DNA of 64,000 nucleotides from an uncultured Pelagibacteraceae bacterium (lineage in GTDB: Bacteria; Pseudomonadota; Alphaproteobacteria; Pelagibacterales; Pelagibacteraceae): assembly GCA_902587155.1 (NCBI GenBank), contig CACIKE010000002.1:1-64000 (forward strand), read 5' to 3'. Positions 8,149-16,588 of this stretch are shown one piece after another. A model generated the notes under the pieces. That model worked only from the letters and a program-made list of their open reading frames with translations. It made no database searches and was not told where the DNA came from. Position 1 is the stretch's first letter. Each line of letters opens with the position of its first letter. Both the position numbers and the translations under genes were made by a program.

Positions 8149-8718
8149 ATGAACAACTTTATTGAACAAGATGTATCATTAGAAAAATGTCCTGCATTAG
8201 TTTTAAATGCTGATTATAGACCTTTAAGTTATTATCCTTTATCATTATGGTCTTGGCAAGATACAGTAAAGTCAGTTTTTTTAGATAGAGTAATTATAGT
8301 AAGTAGTTATGATAGAATTGTACGAAGTCCATCATTCAAAATGCAGCTTCCAAGCGTTATTGCTCTTAAAGATTACATAGTTCCACAATCTAAACCAAGT
8401 TTTACAAGATTTAATGTTTTTTTAAGGGATAAATTTTCTTGTCAATATTGTGGAAGTGGAGAGGAATTAACTTTTGATCATTTGTTACCAAGATCAAAAG
8501 GTGGAGAAACACACTGGGATAATGTTGTAACAGCATGTTCAGCATGTAATGTTAAAAAAGGTGGAAAATTATTAAAATATTCAGGAATGAAACTTAATCA
8601 ATATCCTTATCAACCATCAACTGAAGATTTACATAGAAATGGAAAGAATTTTCCTCCTAATTATTTACATAAAAGTTGGATGGACTATTTATATTGGGAT
8701 GTTGAGCTAGAAGCTTAA
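8149..8718 (+). CDS. HNH endonuclease-family protein
   Basis: The 189-residue protein ends in an HNH nuclease module (about residues 85-145): CQYCG, TFDHLLPRSKGG, HWDNVVTACSACN, with two CxxC zinc ligand pairs and the His-Asn-His core. The N-terminal half (ALVLNADYRPLSYYPLSLWSWQDTV) is shared by a chromosomal HNH family common in alphaproteobacteria and cyanobacteria. It is not next to any restriction, phage or mobile gene here, so a housekeeping nucleic-acid role is more likely than selfish mobility. Substrate unknown. It is convergent with coq7, two bases apart. Confidence 0.85.
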   Translation: MNNFIEQDVSLEKCPALVLNADYRPLSYYPLSLWSWQDTVKSVFLDRVIIVSSYDRIVRSPSFKMQLPSVIALKDYIVPQSKPSFTRFNVFLRDKFSCQYCGSGEELTFDHLLPRSKGGETHWDNVVTACSACNVKKGGKLLKYSGMKLNQYPYQPSTEDLHRNGKNFPPNYLHKSWMDYLYWDVELEA

Positions 8719-8720
8719 AA

Positions 8721-9251
8721 TTAAATTTTCTCAGAAATATTTATTGCTAATTTAGATCCAGTTTTGATAATTCTGTCCATTATAGCGTAAAAGCCTTTTT
8801 TTGTTGCACCCTCTTCATAAGCAATATCCTTATGATCTAATTCATCTTGTCTAAATTTTGTAATTTTCTTTTTTAATTCTTCCTCTTCAGGACCAAGCTG
8901 TTTAATTTGATCTAAATAATGTTTATCAATAACTTCTTCAACGGATGCTGTACACAGCATTGCAGCTTTTTTACCTAATAATGTAGAGCCAAAACCCAAA
9001 CCAACACCTAGTAAATCCCATAAGGGTAAAAATTTTGTTGGTTCTATATTTCTTTTTTTTATTTCTTTTTCAAAAAATTGACAATGTTCTATTTCGTGTT
9101 CTTTCATATCTTCAATTGTTTTTTTTAAACTTTCATTTTTTACAATAGTGTTTAAAGCTAACAATTGGCCTTCATAGATTTTGACAGCACCTCTCTCACC
9201 AGCATGATCAACCCTAATAAATTCCTGCACTCTTTTATTTGTTTTTTTCAT
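8721..9251 (-). CDS. coq7: 3-demethoxyubiquinol 3-hydroxylase (COQ7)
   Basis: Di-iron monooxygenase that hydroxylates demethoxyubiquinol, the penultimate step in ubiquinone synthesis. The 176-residue protein shows the iron ligands in two repeats: RVDHAGERGAVKIYEGQ and KEHEIEHCQFF in the first half, then SVEEVIDKHYLDQ and DELDHKDIAYE in the second. COQ7 is the hydroxylase found in alphaproteobacteria and mitochondria, where UbiF is used in enterics. Peripheral inner-membrane protein. The start overlaps the dsbB 3' end by 17 bases, within a compact minus-strand group YqaA-like/dsbB/coq7. Confidence 0.95.
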   Translation of the reverse strand: MKKTNKRVQEFIRVDHAGERGAVKIYEGQLLALNTIVKNESLKKTIEDMKEHEIEHCQFFEKEIKKRNIEPTKFLPLWDLLGVGLGFGSTLLGKKAAMLCTASVEEVIDKHYLDQIKQLGPEEEELKKKITKFRQDELDHKDIAYEEGATKKGFYAIMDRIIKTGSKLAINISEKI

Positions 9252-9720
9252 ATTTCTTAAAAATTTTTAAAAGTGTTATAATAAACAATAAACTAATTAC
9301 AATATTAATGCTTGTGAGCGATAATCCAAAAATCCTAAATGTCACATCTTTACAACTTATTGTTTTTTCACTTAATTGTTTAAGCAAATCTTCTTTAGTG
9401 ACAATTTCTGTCGAACTCTTTACTCCACAAACAGATGACTCCTGAAAAAAGCCTTGTTCAATTCCAAAATGATAAAATGAAATTGCAAAAGAGAAGATAA
9501 ACGTAAGGATTAATAACATAACTAAGAATTTCTGATTTTTTCTAATTAAAAAGATCGCTATTATTATCATAATGCTTAATCCATAGGGAATTCTCTCTAT
9601 TAAACATAAATTACAAGGCTGATGTCCAAGAATATATTCTATAAAAAAAGCAGAAATTAAAGCAATAAAGCTAAATAAAAAAATTATTTTTAAATAAAAT
9701 TCAGCTTTTAAATTAAACAT
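9235..9720 (-). CDS. dsbB: disulfide bond formation protein DsbB
   Basis: A 161-residue, four-helix inner-membrane protein that reoxidises DsbA and passes electrons to quinone. The first periplasmic loop has GHQPCNLCLIER with the CxxC pair; the second loop has the separated cysteines SSVCGVKS and TISCKDVTF, then the conserved FGLSL helix start. Length and topology match DsbB. Being next to the ubiquinone gene coq7 is suggestive because DsbB uses ubiquinone. No dsbA lies in the window. Overlaps the flanking genes on both sides. Confidence 0.9.
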   Translation of the reverse strand: MFNLKAEFYLKIIFLFSFIALISAFFIEYILGHQPCNLCLIERIPYGLSIMIIIAIFLIRKNQKFLVMLLILTFIFSFAISFYHFGIEQGFFQESSVCGVKSSTEIVTKEDLLKQLSEKTISCKDVTFRIFGLSLTSINIVISLLFIITLLKIFKKYEKNK

Positions 9721-10318
9721 TAGATTTAAAAATTAGATAAACTACTAATCCAACAATAACAATTAATATCCCAATTATCGTAAACCATTTTGACCCATGT
9801 TTATCCATAAATTCATTAAACAAGTCTCCAAACTTATAAGAGAGATATGACACTAAAAAAAATCTTAACCCTCTAGAAATTAAACTTATTAAAACAAATA
9901 TTAAAAAATTAAATCCTATGAGACCACTTGCAATCGTAAAAACTTTATAAGGAAGAGGAGTAAAACCTGCTAAAAAAAGAATCCCTAGCCAAGCATAAAA
10001 ACCATCATTTTTTATCAAGCTTTCTTTTAAATTATATAGTTTATCCTCATAACCATAAAAATTCATGATATGTGCTCCAAACTCGAAAAAGAATGCTCCA
10101 ATTACATAGCCGAGCATACCACCTAAAACTGAAAATATTGTTGTTATAAAAAAAATTTTTTTAAAATCCGCTTTTTTGGAGATTACCATCGGAACAACCA
10201 TAACGTCAGGAGGAATTGGAAAAAAAGAGCTCTCAACAAATGACACAATTGCCAAGTAATATTTAGAACTTTTGTGACCTGCTAAATCTAAACATTTTTT
10301 GTAAAGATTTTTAAACAT
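9713..10318 (-). CDS. YqaA-type DedA/VTT-domain membrane protein
   Basis: A 201-residue integral membrane protein with about five hydrophobic segments. The start YLAIVSFVESSFFPIPPDVMVVPM, the inner GAFFFEFGAHIMNFYG and the ARGLRFF-like ISRGLRFFLVSYLSYKFG are typical of the YqaA branch of the SNARE-associated/DedA (VTT) superfamily, members of which affect membrane lipid or envelope homeostasis. The transported or bound substrate is not known for this branch. First in the minus-strand group with dsbB and coq7; divergent from tRNA-Leu. Confidence 0.82.
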   Translation of the reverse strand: MFKNLYKKCLDLAGHKSSKYYLAIVSFVESSFFPIPPDVMVVPMVISKKADFKKIFFITTIFSVLGGMLGYVIGAFFFEFGAHIMNFYGYEDKLYNLKESLIKNDGFYAWLGILFLAGFTPLPYKVFTIASGLIGFNFLIFVLISLISRGLRFFLVSYLSYKFGDLFNEFMDKHGSKWFTIIGILIVIVGLVVYLIFKSNV

Positions 10319-10376
10319 TTTTTGGTTTTAATATAATTTTAGTTCTTATACTATTTAATAAATTATTAAACAAACG

Positions 10377-10461
10377 GGGCGAATGGCGGAACTGGTAGAC
10401 GCGCACGACTCAAAATCGTGTTTCGCAAGAAATGAGAGTTCGATTCTCTCTTCGCCCACCA
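10377..10461 (+). tRNA. tRNA-Leu (anticodon CAA)
   Basis: An 85-base tRNA with acceptor arms GGGCGAA (10377-10383) and TTCGCCC (10451-10457), discriminator A, and an encoded CCA (10459-10461). The anticodon arm CACGA-CTCAAAA-TCGTG gives CAA, reading UUG leucine codons. It has the extended variable arm of class II tRNAs and the T-arm GAGAGTTCGATTCTC. The acyl-CoA ligase ATG follows only four bases after the CCA. Confidence 0.96.
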
Positions 10462-10465
10462 AATT

Positions 10466-12166
10466 ATGCAATTAAGTAGAATAAACAGTTTAGTAGAACT
10501 TTTTTTTTCCAAGTATAAAGAAATAAACTCAGTTGCCAATAAGCCATTTTTAAAATGGTTAAAAGAAAATGAAAAAAATTTTTTTACTTGGGAACAAGTT
10601 GCGTTAAAAATTCAAATTTTGTCTGAATACTTAAGAACAAATTTAGCTGATGGAGACCGATGTATACTATTATCTGAAAACCGACCAGAATGGCTTATCT
10701 CCGATATATCGATTATGAATGCAGGTGGAGTAACGGTTCCACTATTTACAACTTATTCAGAGAAAGATTATGAATACATCATTAATGATTGTAAGCCAAA
10801 AATTTGTATAGTCTCTAACGAAATCCAATTAAAAAAAATTCAAAAATTTATTTCAGAGGAAATAAAAGTTTTATCTTTTGAAAATATAAATAAAAGAGTT
10901 GAGAACCTAGAAAATATATTTGATACATATTTAAAAAAAAAGAAATCAGATATTCATATAAGTTTTAATCAAAATCTTGAAAGGAAAGATCTTGCCTGTA
11001 TAATTTATACATCTGGAACGACTGGTAATCCTAAAGGAGTAATGCTTAGTCATGGAGGAATTTTATCAAATTGTGAGGGAGCTCAAGAAATATTAAACCA
11101 ACTAGTTCAGGATAGTGAACCTACTTTTTTAACATGGTTACCATTATCTCATTCATATGAGCATGCAGTTCAATTTGTTCAAATTTCACTTGGTGCGAAA
11201 ATTTATTATGCCGAAAGTCTAGAGAAGTTATTATCCAATATGTCCGTTGCAAAACCTACAATTATGACAGCTGTTCCAAGATTTTATCAAAATTTGTACA
11301 GTAAAATTTCAATGAATTTTTCAAAACAAAAAGGGTTTAAGAAAAAACTGATATTATCCACTATCTCACTTGGTACTAAAAAACTAAATAATGAGAATTT
11401 AACATTGAGAGAAAAATTAATTAATTTTTTTTGTGAAAAACTTGTAAGAAAAAAGATTAAAAATCAGTTTGGTGGAAAACTAAAGGCTTTTGTATCTGGG
11501 GGAGGTGCTTTAGATCAAAAAATTGGAGAATTTTTAAACGCAATAGGATTGCCAACACTCCAAGGCTACGGTCTTTCAGAAGCCTCACCTGTTGTAAGTT
11601 GTAATATTCCTGGAAAAATCAAAATCGACACAGTAGGTCCTCCTTTTAAAACAAACCAGGTAAATATAGCTGCGGATGGTGAAATCTTAGTTAAAGGAGA
11701 AAATGTCATGCTTGGTTATTGGAACATGAAAAAGGAAACAACTGATGTAATTAGAAATGGCTGGTTGCATACGGGTGATATTGGAGAGATCACAGAAGAT
11801 GGAAATTTAAAAATTACTGATAGAAAGAAAGAAATAATAGTTAATCTTGGTGGTGACAACATTTCACCATCTAAAATTGAAAATTTATTATGTTTAAATG
11901 AAAAAATTAAACAAAGTTTTGTTTATGGAGATAAGAAAACTTATTTAGTTGCGCTAATTGTTTCTGAAAGTACTGAAAATAGAAAAGAAATTGAAGTTTT
12001 TTTGGAAAATTTAAATAAAACTTTATCTTTAATCGAAAAAGTTAAAAAATTTAAATTAATTGAAGAAGAATTTTCAATTGAAAATGGAATGTTAACACCA
12101 ACATTAAAACTAAAAAGAAAAAAAATTTTAGATAAATATAAAGATGATTTAGAAAAACTTTATTAA
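10466..12166 (+). CDS. long-chain fatty acid-CoA ligase (AMP-forming)
   Basis: ANL-superfamily enzyme activating a long-chain fatty acid to acyl-CoA through an acyl-adenylate. The 566-residue protein has the AMP-binding P-loop IIYTSGTTGNPKGVMLSH, the LQGYGLSEASPV motif, GWLHTGDIGE and the hinge DRKKEIIVNLGGDNISP, which together fit the FadD15/bacterial long-chain ligase group with a C-terminal lysine (KLKRKKIL). Chain-length preference cannot be read. The ATG at 10466 is the only credible start and lies four bases beyond the tRNA-Leu CCA, so a tRNA-processed message would be essentially leaderless. Confidence 0.92.
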   Translation: MQLSRINSLVELFFSKYKEINSVANKPFLKWLKENEKNFFTWEQVALKIQILSEYLRTNLADGDRCILLSENRPEWLISDISIMNAGGVTVPLFTTYSEKDYEYIINDCKPKICIVSNEIQLKKIQKFISEEIKVLSFENINKRVENLENIFDTYLKKKKSDIHISFNQNLERKDLACIIYTSGTTGNPKGVMLSHGGILSNCEGAQEILNQLVQDSEPTFLTWLPLSHSYEHAVQFVQISLGAKIYYAESLEKLLSNMSVAKPTIMTAVPRFYQNLYSKISMNFSKQKGFKKKLILSTISLGTKKLNNENLTLREKLINFFCEKLVRKKIKNQFGGKLKAFVSGGGALDQKIGEFLNAIGLPTLQGYGLSEASPVVSCNIPGKIKIDTVGPPFKTNQVNIAADGEILVKGENVMLGYWNMKKETTDVIRNGWLHTGDIGEITEDGNLKITDRKKEIIVNLGGDNISPSKIENLLCLNEKIKQSFVYGDKKTYLVALIVSESTENRKEIEVFLENLNKTLSLIEKVKKFKLIEEEFSIENGMLTPTLKLKRKKILDKYKDDLEKLY

Positions 12167-12285
12167 TTTATTAAAAATATTTGATTATAAAGCGCATAAA
12201 CATTAACTTTTTTACACTTAAATTAATTTAAAAAAAAATTAATTTTAAGTTTTAATTTTTTGGAATTAAAACTTTAATTAAAGAA

Positions 12286-12314
12286 TTGACATAACGTATA
12301 TAAAAAAATAAAAA
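12286..12314 (+). promoter_or_regulatory. candidate promoter of the Lys/Arg-rich small protein
   Basis: TTGACA, a perfect -35 consensus, lies at 12286-12291; TAAAAA at 12309-12314 is a weaker -10 after a 17-base spacer. The predicted start near 12321 gives a leader of about 47 bases. The preceding 12167-12285 is AT-rich spacer after the acyl-CoA ligase in which I see no gene. Confidence 0.5.
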
Positions 12315-12317
12315 TAA

Positions 12318-12348
12318 GTTAATTACGAATCATTTTGATTCGTTTAAC
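12318..12348 (+). promoter_or_regulatory. leader hairpin/inverted repeat
   Basis: ACGAATCA (12325-12332) and TGATTCGT (12336-12343) form a perfect 8-base stem around TTT, extended by GTTAA (12318-12322) with TTAAC (12344-12348). It ends nine bases before the GGGAG ribosome-binding site of the small basic protein. It could be a leader RNA structure or an operator overlapping the start of transcription; sequence alone does not decide. Confidence 0.5.
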
Positions 12349-12367
12349 TAAAAAAAGGGAGCTAAAG

Positions 12368-12445
12368 ATGCCTAAGAGAAGAAAAAAAGCAAAGAAGGCT
12401 AAGAAAAAAGCTAAGAAAAAAGCTAAAAAAAGAAGAAGAAGATAA
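12368..12445 (+). CDS. 25-residue Lys/Arg/Ala microprotein
   Basis: A tiny gene whose product has only 13 Lys, 6 Arg, 4 Ala, one Pro and the initiator Met, beginning MPKRRKKAKKAKKKA and ending in four Arg. Reality is supported by a good ribosome-binding site (AAAGGGAGCTAAAG just before the ATG, rare for this genome), a TTGACA promoter candidate and a hairpin upstream, and a strong terminator 20 bases downstream, making a self-contained transcription unit. The composition resembles histone H1-like tails or basic ribosomal extensions, suggesting nucleic-acid binding. I recognise no named family. It is convergent with carD, whose product has a similar lysine-rich extension. Confidence 0.7.
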   Translation: MPKRRKKAKKAKKKAKKKAKKRRRR

Positions 12446-12463
12446 TAACTTAGTATTCTTTAG

Positions 12464-12508
12464 AAAAACGCTTCTCATAACATTTTTGTGTGGGAGGCGT
12501 TTTTTTTA
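12464..12508. terminator. intrinsic terminator, probably bidirectional
   Basis: AAACGCTTCTC (12466-12476) pairs with GGGAGGCGTTT (12492-12502) over 11 positions, two of them G-U, with an inner ACA/TGT pair, followed on the plus strand by a run of T (12500-12507). On the minus strand the same stem is followed by TTTTTC. It can therefore end both the microprotein transcript and the convergent carD transcript, whose stop codon it overlaps. Confidence 0.75.
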
Positions 12509-13366
12509 TTCATCAATTTGATCTTCTACATCAGAAATTGGTTCTTCAATGGGTATTTCATCACTAGCCGTCTTTGTGGATTTTACCTCTTCATTTTCTT
12601 CTTTTTTAATTTGATTTCTTTTTAAAGCTTTATCTAATTTTTTCTGCGTATCTTCTTTGGATGATTCTAAAACAACTTGAAATTCTGCAAGTATCCTATC
12701 ATAAGCTTTTTCAAAAAGTTGTCTCTCGCTATATGACTGATCTATCATTAAATCATCACCTTTATTCAGATCTCGTACAACCTCTGCTAATTCATAGATT
12801 TTACCTGAGGATATTTTTGCTTCGTATTCTTGGGCCCTTCTACTCCACATAGATCGTTTGATTTTTGGCTTACTTTTTAAAATTGAAATGCATTTGTTTA
12901 CTTGATTGATCGTTGACAATGAACGTAAATGAGACTGTTTATTTACTGGGACCATTCCATTGGCTTTATCTTTTTCAAATTTTATAATGTACGTATCAAC
13001 ATCTATCCCACCAATATTAATTTTTTTGAATTCTGTAATCTGGCCTAAACCATGCTTTGGATATACAACATAGTCTTTTATTTTATAAATTCTTTTTTCT
13101 GAACTCTGTTTTTTAACTTTTTTAATCTCAGGTTTTACCTCATTAATTTTAGGAATTCTTAAATTCTGTGTTTCTTGGTCCTTCTTTTTTTCTAATTTTT
13201 GTTTTAAATTAGGCGAAATTTTTTTAATTGGCTTTACTTTTTTTATATTTTTATTTTTTATTTTTTTTACTTTTGTAACTTTTTTAATTGATTTTATTTT
13301 AGTCTTGGCTTTTGGTTTTTTTTTAAAGGTTTTCTTTAAAATATTTTTCAAACTTATTTTGCTCAT
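12506..13366 (-). CDS. carD: CarD-family transcription factor with lysine-rich N-terminal extension
   Basis: CarD/CdnL proteins bind RNA polymerase beta and stabilise open promoters, often at rRNA and growth genes. The 286-residue product has an RNAP-interaction Tudor-like domain beginning near residue 99 ([17 protein letters not shown]...[14 protein letters not shown]) and the helical DNA-interacting part ([19 protein letters not shown]...LAEVVRDL). Unusual is a roughly 95-residue extension before it, with 28 lysines in the first 62 residues. The start at 13366 lies inside the fdxA 3' end (44-base overlap); an ATG at 13408 is an alternative, and no internal Met precedes the domain. An acidic tail ends the protein. 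Confidence 0.88.
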   Translation of the reverse strand: MSKISLKNILKKTFKKKPKAKTKIKSIKKVTKVKKIKNKNIKKVKPIKKISPNLKQKLEKKKDQETQNLRIPKINEVKPEIKKVKKQSSEKRIYKIKDYVVYPKHGLGQITEFKKINIGGIDVDTYIIKFEKDKANGMVPVNKQSHLRSLSTINQVNKCISILKSKPKIKRSMWSRRAQEYEAKISSGKIYELAEVVRDLNKGDDLMIDQSYSERQLFEKAYDRILAEFQVVLESSKEDTQKKLDKALKRNQIKKEENEEVKSTKTASDEIPIEEPISDVEDQIDE

Positions 13367-13649
13367 TTTTATGCTTTTCGTGATCCATTGGTGGATCTTT
13401 TTTCTCACTAATGTTGGGCCAGATTTCAGAGTATTGCTTATTGATTTCCAACCACTTTTCGCTGCCAGGTTCCGTATCTGCTTTTATAGCATCAACCGGA
13501 CATTCTGGCTCACAAACGCCACAATCTATACACTCATCCGGTTTAATTACAAGCATATTTTTTCCTTCATAGAAGCAATCTACAGGACAAACTTCAACAC
13601 AGTCCATCAGTTTACATTTGATACATTTATCATTTACTATGTAAGTCAT
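13323..13649 (-). CDS. fdxA: 7Fe-8S ferredoxin FdxA
   Basis: A 108-residue ferredoxin, beginning [20 protein letters not shown], with a Cys set ([18 protein letters not shown]) followed by [16 protein letters not shown]: the pattern of seven-iron FdxA proteins holding one [3Fe-4S] and one [4Fe-4S] cluster. It carries low-potential electrons in the cytoplasm; its partner is not evident. In alphaproteobacteria fdxA commonly sits between the SUV3-like helicase (often with an S4-domain gene) and carD, as here, except that a TerB-like gene occupies the position of the S4 gene. The 3' end overlaps the probable carD start. Confidence 0.95.
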   Translation of the reverse strand: MTYIVNDKCIKCKLMDCVEVCPVDCFYEGKNMLVIKPDECIDCGVCEPECPVDAIKADTEPGSEKWLEINKQYSEIWPNISEKKDPPMDHEKHKNEQNKFEKYFKENL

Positions 13650-13651
13650 GA

Positions 13652-14056
13652 TCAGTTTTTGTTTTTAATTTTTTCTTTGATATCGCCCATTAATTTATTG
13701 TCAATATATAATAATCCACCTAGCCTTCTCATCAAACTTGTCTCATAAATGTCAGCCTCATTATTTGAGTAAATTATTTTCCAAAGTGTCTCAACTATTT
13801 TTATTTTATCATTTTCTTCCATATTTTTTACTTCTTTTGTAAATTCCAAGATTTGATTTGAATTTTCCTCAATTTTTTTTCCATCTGAAAATATTTTTTC
13901 TAAATTTTCATTATTTGCACCTATTTGTAAAAGCGCTTGTTTTATTATTACTTCTTCACTTTTTGAAAAGTTTTCATCAATTTTAGCTGCGTGAATTAAA
14001 AGTGCAGCTACTTTAGATAAATCATGATTTTTATTACTCTCTTTTTTAAAAAACAT
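13652..14056 (-). CDS. TerB-like protein
   Basis: A 134-residue, all-helical protein. The N-terminal [26 protein letters not shown] (an acidic-loop helix pair) and the mirrored [26 protein letters not shown] are the two characteristic repeats of the TerB/TerB-like tellurite-resistance fold; such proteins are usually cytoplasmic and membrane- or metal-associated, and many have nothing to do with tellurite. The function here is unknown. It lies two bases upstream of fdxA and four bases downstream of the helicase gene, so it belongs to the helicase-fdxA-carD operon. Confidence 0.8.
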   Translation of the reverse strand: MFFKKESNKNHDLSKVAALLIHAAKIDENFSKSEEVIIKQALLQIGANNENLEKIFSDGKKIEENSNQILEFTKEVKNMEENDKIKIVETLWKIIYSNNEADIYETSLMRRLGGLLYIDNKLMGDIKEKIKNKN

Positions 14057-14060
14057 ATTT

Positions 14061-16538
14061 TTAATTAAGATTTAAATGTTTTAGGACACCAAAAGGGTTT
14101 TCTTTAATATTCTCTTTATTTTGAGATTTTACTCTCTTTTTTGGAATATACTTAAAGTAAACTTCATTATTTTTTTCCAAAATCTTATAACTCATAGCTT
14201 TAAGCAATTGTTTAAAGTCATCTTTATTACATCCCAATAAATTTAGCATTTCTGGTATCATCTTTATTTCTTTCACATTTTTTGTATCTGCATTAATTAT
14301 ATGTACAAATAATCTCTCTAAAATATCTATTCTAATATAGAAATTATTAAATTTTTCAAATCCGCAAAGCAACATAAAGTTTTTATTTTTATTTTTGTTA
14401 TCATTTAAAAAATTTAAACCAAAAGTTGGAGGTTCTAAATTAAAGTATTTTTGGTTATGATTTTTCCACAAAAGGGTTCTTAGAGAAACTGGTTCTGGTT
14501 TTATCAATTTAAATAGAAAGACGTGGTATCTTCCAAATTTTACACCTAGATCTCTTAAAATTTTTCTGTCATTTTGGTCTAATTTCTTTAAATACTCGGA
14601 CACATTTTCTCTCTTAATAACACCATTATTCTCATAGAGTTGATAAGCTAAGGCTTTAATTGACGGGTTTTTATCATTTAAATCTTTTAAGTCATAGAGA
14701 CTTTTTAAAACTGTTGAAATTTTATTCTTTAACCATTTTTCCAAAAAATTAATTAATTTCCTTTTTTGACTCTGCTCCAACATGTCATCCACTAATAATT
14801 CTATGTTAGGACTCAAATAATCTTTACCAGGAATTAACTTACCAATTGTTGCATTATTCCAATAAATCTTAGAGTCATTTTTTAATTCAACTAAACCTGT
14901 ATCAATTACAATTTGGATTCTTTTTTCAAGTTCCGGTCCTATTGTTTTTCTTGCAGCTTTTTTTAGAGATTTAATATCAGTCTCTAAAGCTCCTTTCTTA
15001 AGATCAAGTTCTAATTTAAGTCCATTTATTTTACCTATAAATTGATCATCGATCATAACATTATTATTTTCTAAAATTTTAGTATCAAATTCCATATCTT
15101 GTTTTAAACCTCTAGCAAGCACACTTGCTCTTTTATCAATAAATGTTTTTGTAAGCTCTTCATGAAGTCTATCAGAAAGTTTGTCCTCTAAGAATTTAGT
15201 TTTTTCAATCCAGTAATTTTGGTTTTGAACCCAATTGTTTTTATTTGAAACATATGACCAAGTTCTCACATTTGCAATTCTATTCGCTAGAGAATCTACA
15301 TTTCCGTCTAATTTGTTTAACTTTATAAGCTGTAAATGCATAAAATTATCAGATATTTTCCTTTTGCCGTTTTTTAAAAAATTAAAAACTTTTTCAACGA
15401 CATCGATGTGATTTCCATAGGTCTTCTTAACAAAGTCAGGAATTTGACAGCATTCCCATAGTAGCTTCAGCATTTCTTTTGCGTTTTGCAAATTATATAA
15501 GTCCAATTTTTTTAAGAAATACCTTAAAACCTTCTCATCTTCACACTCATGAATTTTTCTAAGCCAATCTTTATTTGGTTTTTCTTCAAGTGATTTTAAT
15601 AACGAAGTGGGATTGTTAAAATTTAAATCTGAGTTTCTCCAAAATAACGTTCTAATGTTTTCAAATTTATGATTTTCTAAAAGTTCAACATCTTCAGCTG
15701 TGATTTCCTTACAATCGCCTGTGATACCAAAATTACCATCATTGAGATATCTACCCGCTCTTCCTGCGATTTGGCCTATCTCAGATAGATTTAGTTTCCT
15801 TAATTTTTTTCCATCAAACTTTTTTAGATTTGAAAAATACACCTGATCTAAATCCATATTTATACCCATTCCAATTGCATCGGTTGCCACTAAAAAATCA
15901 ACGTCGCCTGACTGGTATAAGTCGACTTGTGCATTCCTTGTTTTTGGACTTAAAGACCCCATAACAATTGCAGCTCCACCTTTTTGTCTTCGTATTAATT
16001 CTGCTATTGCATAAACTTCTTCAGTTGAAAAAGCTATAATTGCTGTTTTTCTATTTATGCGTGAAATTTTTTTATGACCTGAGTAAGTAAGTTTAGATAA
16101 TCTTTTTCTATCTATAAATTCTATATCGTCATTTAATTTTGAAACTATTCCTTTGATTGTGTTTGAACCCATAAACATTGTAAGTTTACTTCCTCTCATA
16201 TTAAGTAACCTATCTGTAAAAATATGACCTCGTTCATGGTCTGCACACATTTGAATTTCATCAACACCTACAAATTCTAAATCTTTATCTATTGGCATTG
16301 ACTCTACTGTACATAAAAAATATTTTGGATTTGAAGGTATGATTTTTTCTTCACCGGTTATTAGAGCAACCTCATCATATTTAGTTTTTTTAATAACTTT
16401 GTCATATACCTCTCTGGCCAAAAGTCTTAAAGGAAAGCCAATCATTCCAGTATCAAAAGAGAGCATTGTCTCTATTGCTAAATGAGTTTTGCCAGTATTT
16501 GTCGGACCGAGCACTGCTGTAATTTTATTTTTATTCAT
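14061..16538 (-). CDS. SUV3-like ATP-dependent RNA helicase
   Basis: The 825-residue protein is a superfamily 2 helicase: Walker A GPTNTGKT (residues 11-18) at the extreme N-terminus, DEIQM with ADHERGHIFTDRLL typical of SUV3/MgpS enzymes, SAT-like MFMGSNT, and motif VI QIAGRAGRY. The long C-terminal half (after about residue 320) is the helical region shared with mitochondrial SUV3. Mitochondrial SUV3 works with a 3' exonuclease in RNA turnover; a comparable role in the bacterium is inference. First gene of the run helicase-terB-like-fdxA-carD. A TTGACA sequence on the minus strand near 16695 may belong to its promoter. Confidence 0.9.
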   Translation of the reverse strand: MNKNKITAVLGPTNTGKTHLAIETMLSFDTGMIGFPLRLLAREVYDKVIKKTKYDEVALITGEEKIIPSNPKYFLCTVESMPIDKDLEFVGVDEIQMCADHERGHIFTDRLLNMRGSKLTMFMGSNTIKGIVSKLNDDIEFIDRKRLSKLTYSGHKKISRINRKTAIIAFSTEEVYAIAELIRRQKGGAAIVMGSLSPKTRNAQVDLYQSGDVDFLVATDAIGMGINMDLDQVYFSNLKKFDGKKLRKLNLSEIGQIAGRAGRYLNDGNFGITGDCKEITAEDVELLENHKFENIRTLFWRNSDLNFNNPTSLLKSLEEKPNKDWLRKIHECEDEKVLRYFLKKLDLYNLQNAKEMLKLLWECCQIPDFVKKTYGNHIDVVEKVFNFLKNGKRKISDNFMHLQLIKLNKLDGNVDSLANRIANVRTWSYVSNKNNWVQNQNYWIEKTKFLEDKLSDRLHEELTKTFIDKRASVLARGLKQDMEFDTKILENNNVMIDDQFIGKINGLKLELDLKKGALETDIKSLKKAARKTIGPELEKRIQIVIDTGLVELKNDSKIYWNNATIGKLIPGKDYLSPNIELLVDDMLEQSQKRKLINFLEKWLKNKISTVLKSLYDLKDLNDKNPSIKALAYQLYENNGVIKRENVSEYLKKLDQNDRKILRDLGVKFGRYHVFLFKLIKPEPVSLRTLLWKNHNQKYFNLEPPTFGLNFLNDNKNKNKNFMLLCGFEKFNNFYIRIDILERLFVHIINADTKNVKEIKMIPEMLNLLGCNKDDFKQLLKAMSYKILEKNNEVYFKYIPKKRVKSQNKENIKENPFGVLKHLNLN

Positions 16539-16588
16539 TTCTATCTTTGGTATGTTTAGTATTTTACCTACAAGATGTAGTTACTCGT

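Noticed and set aside
8149..8718. HNH gene as a homing endonuclease or mobile element
   Set aside because: Belongs to a chromosomal family with a long conserved N-terminal half; no intron, intein, repeats or phage genes around it.
13305..13748. 147-residue plus-strand frame over fdxA
   Set aside because: Antisense to fdxA, carD start and the TerB-like gene; Phe-rich shadow with no family resemblance.
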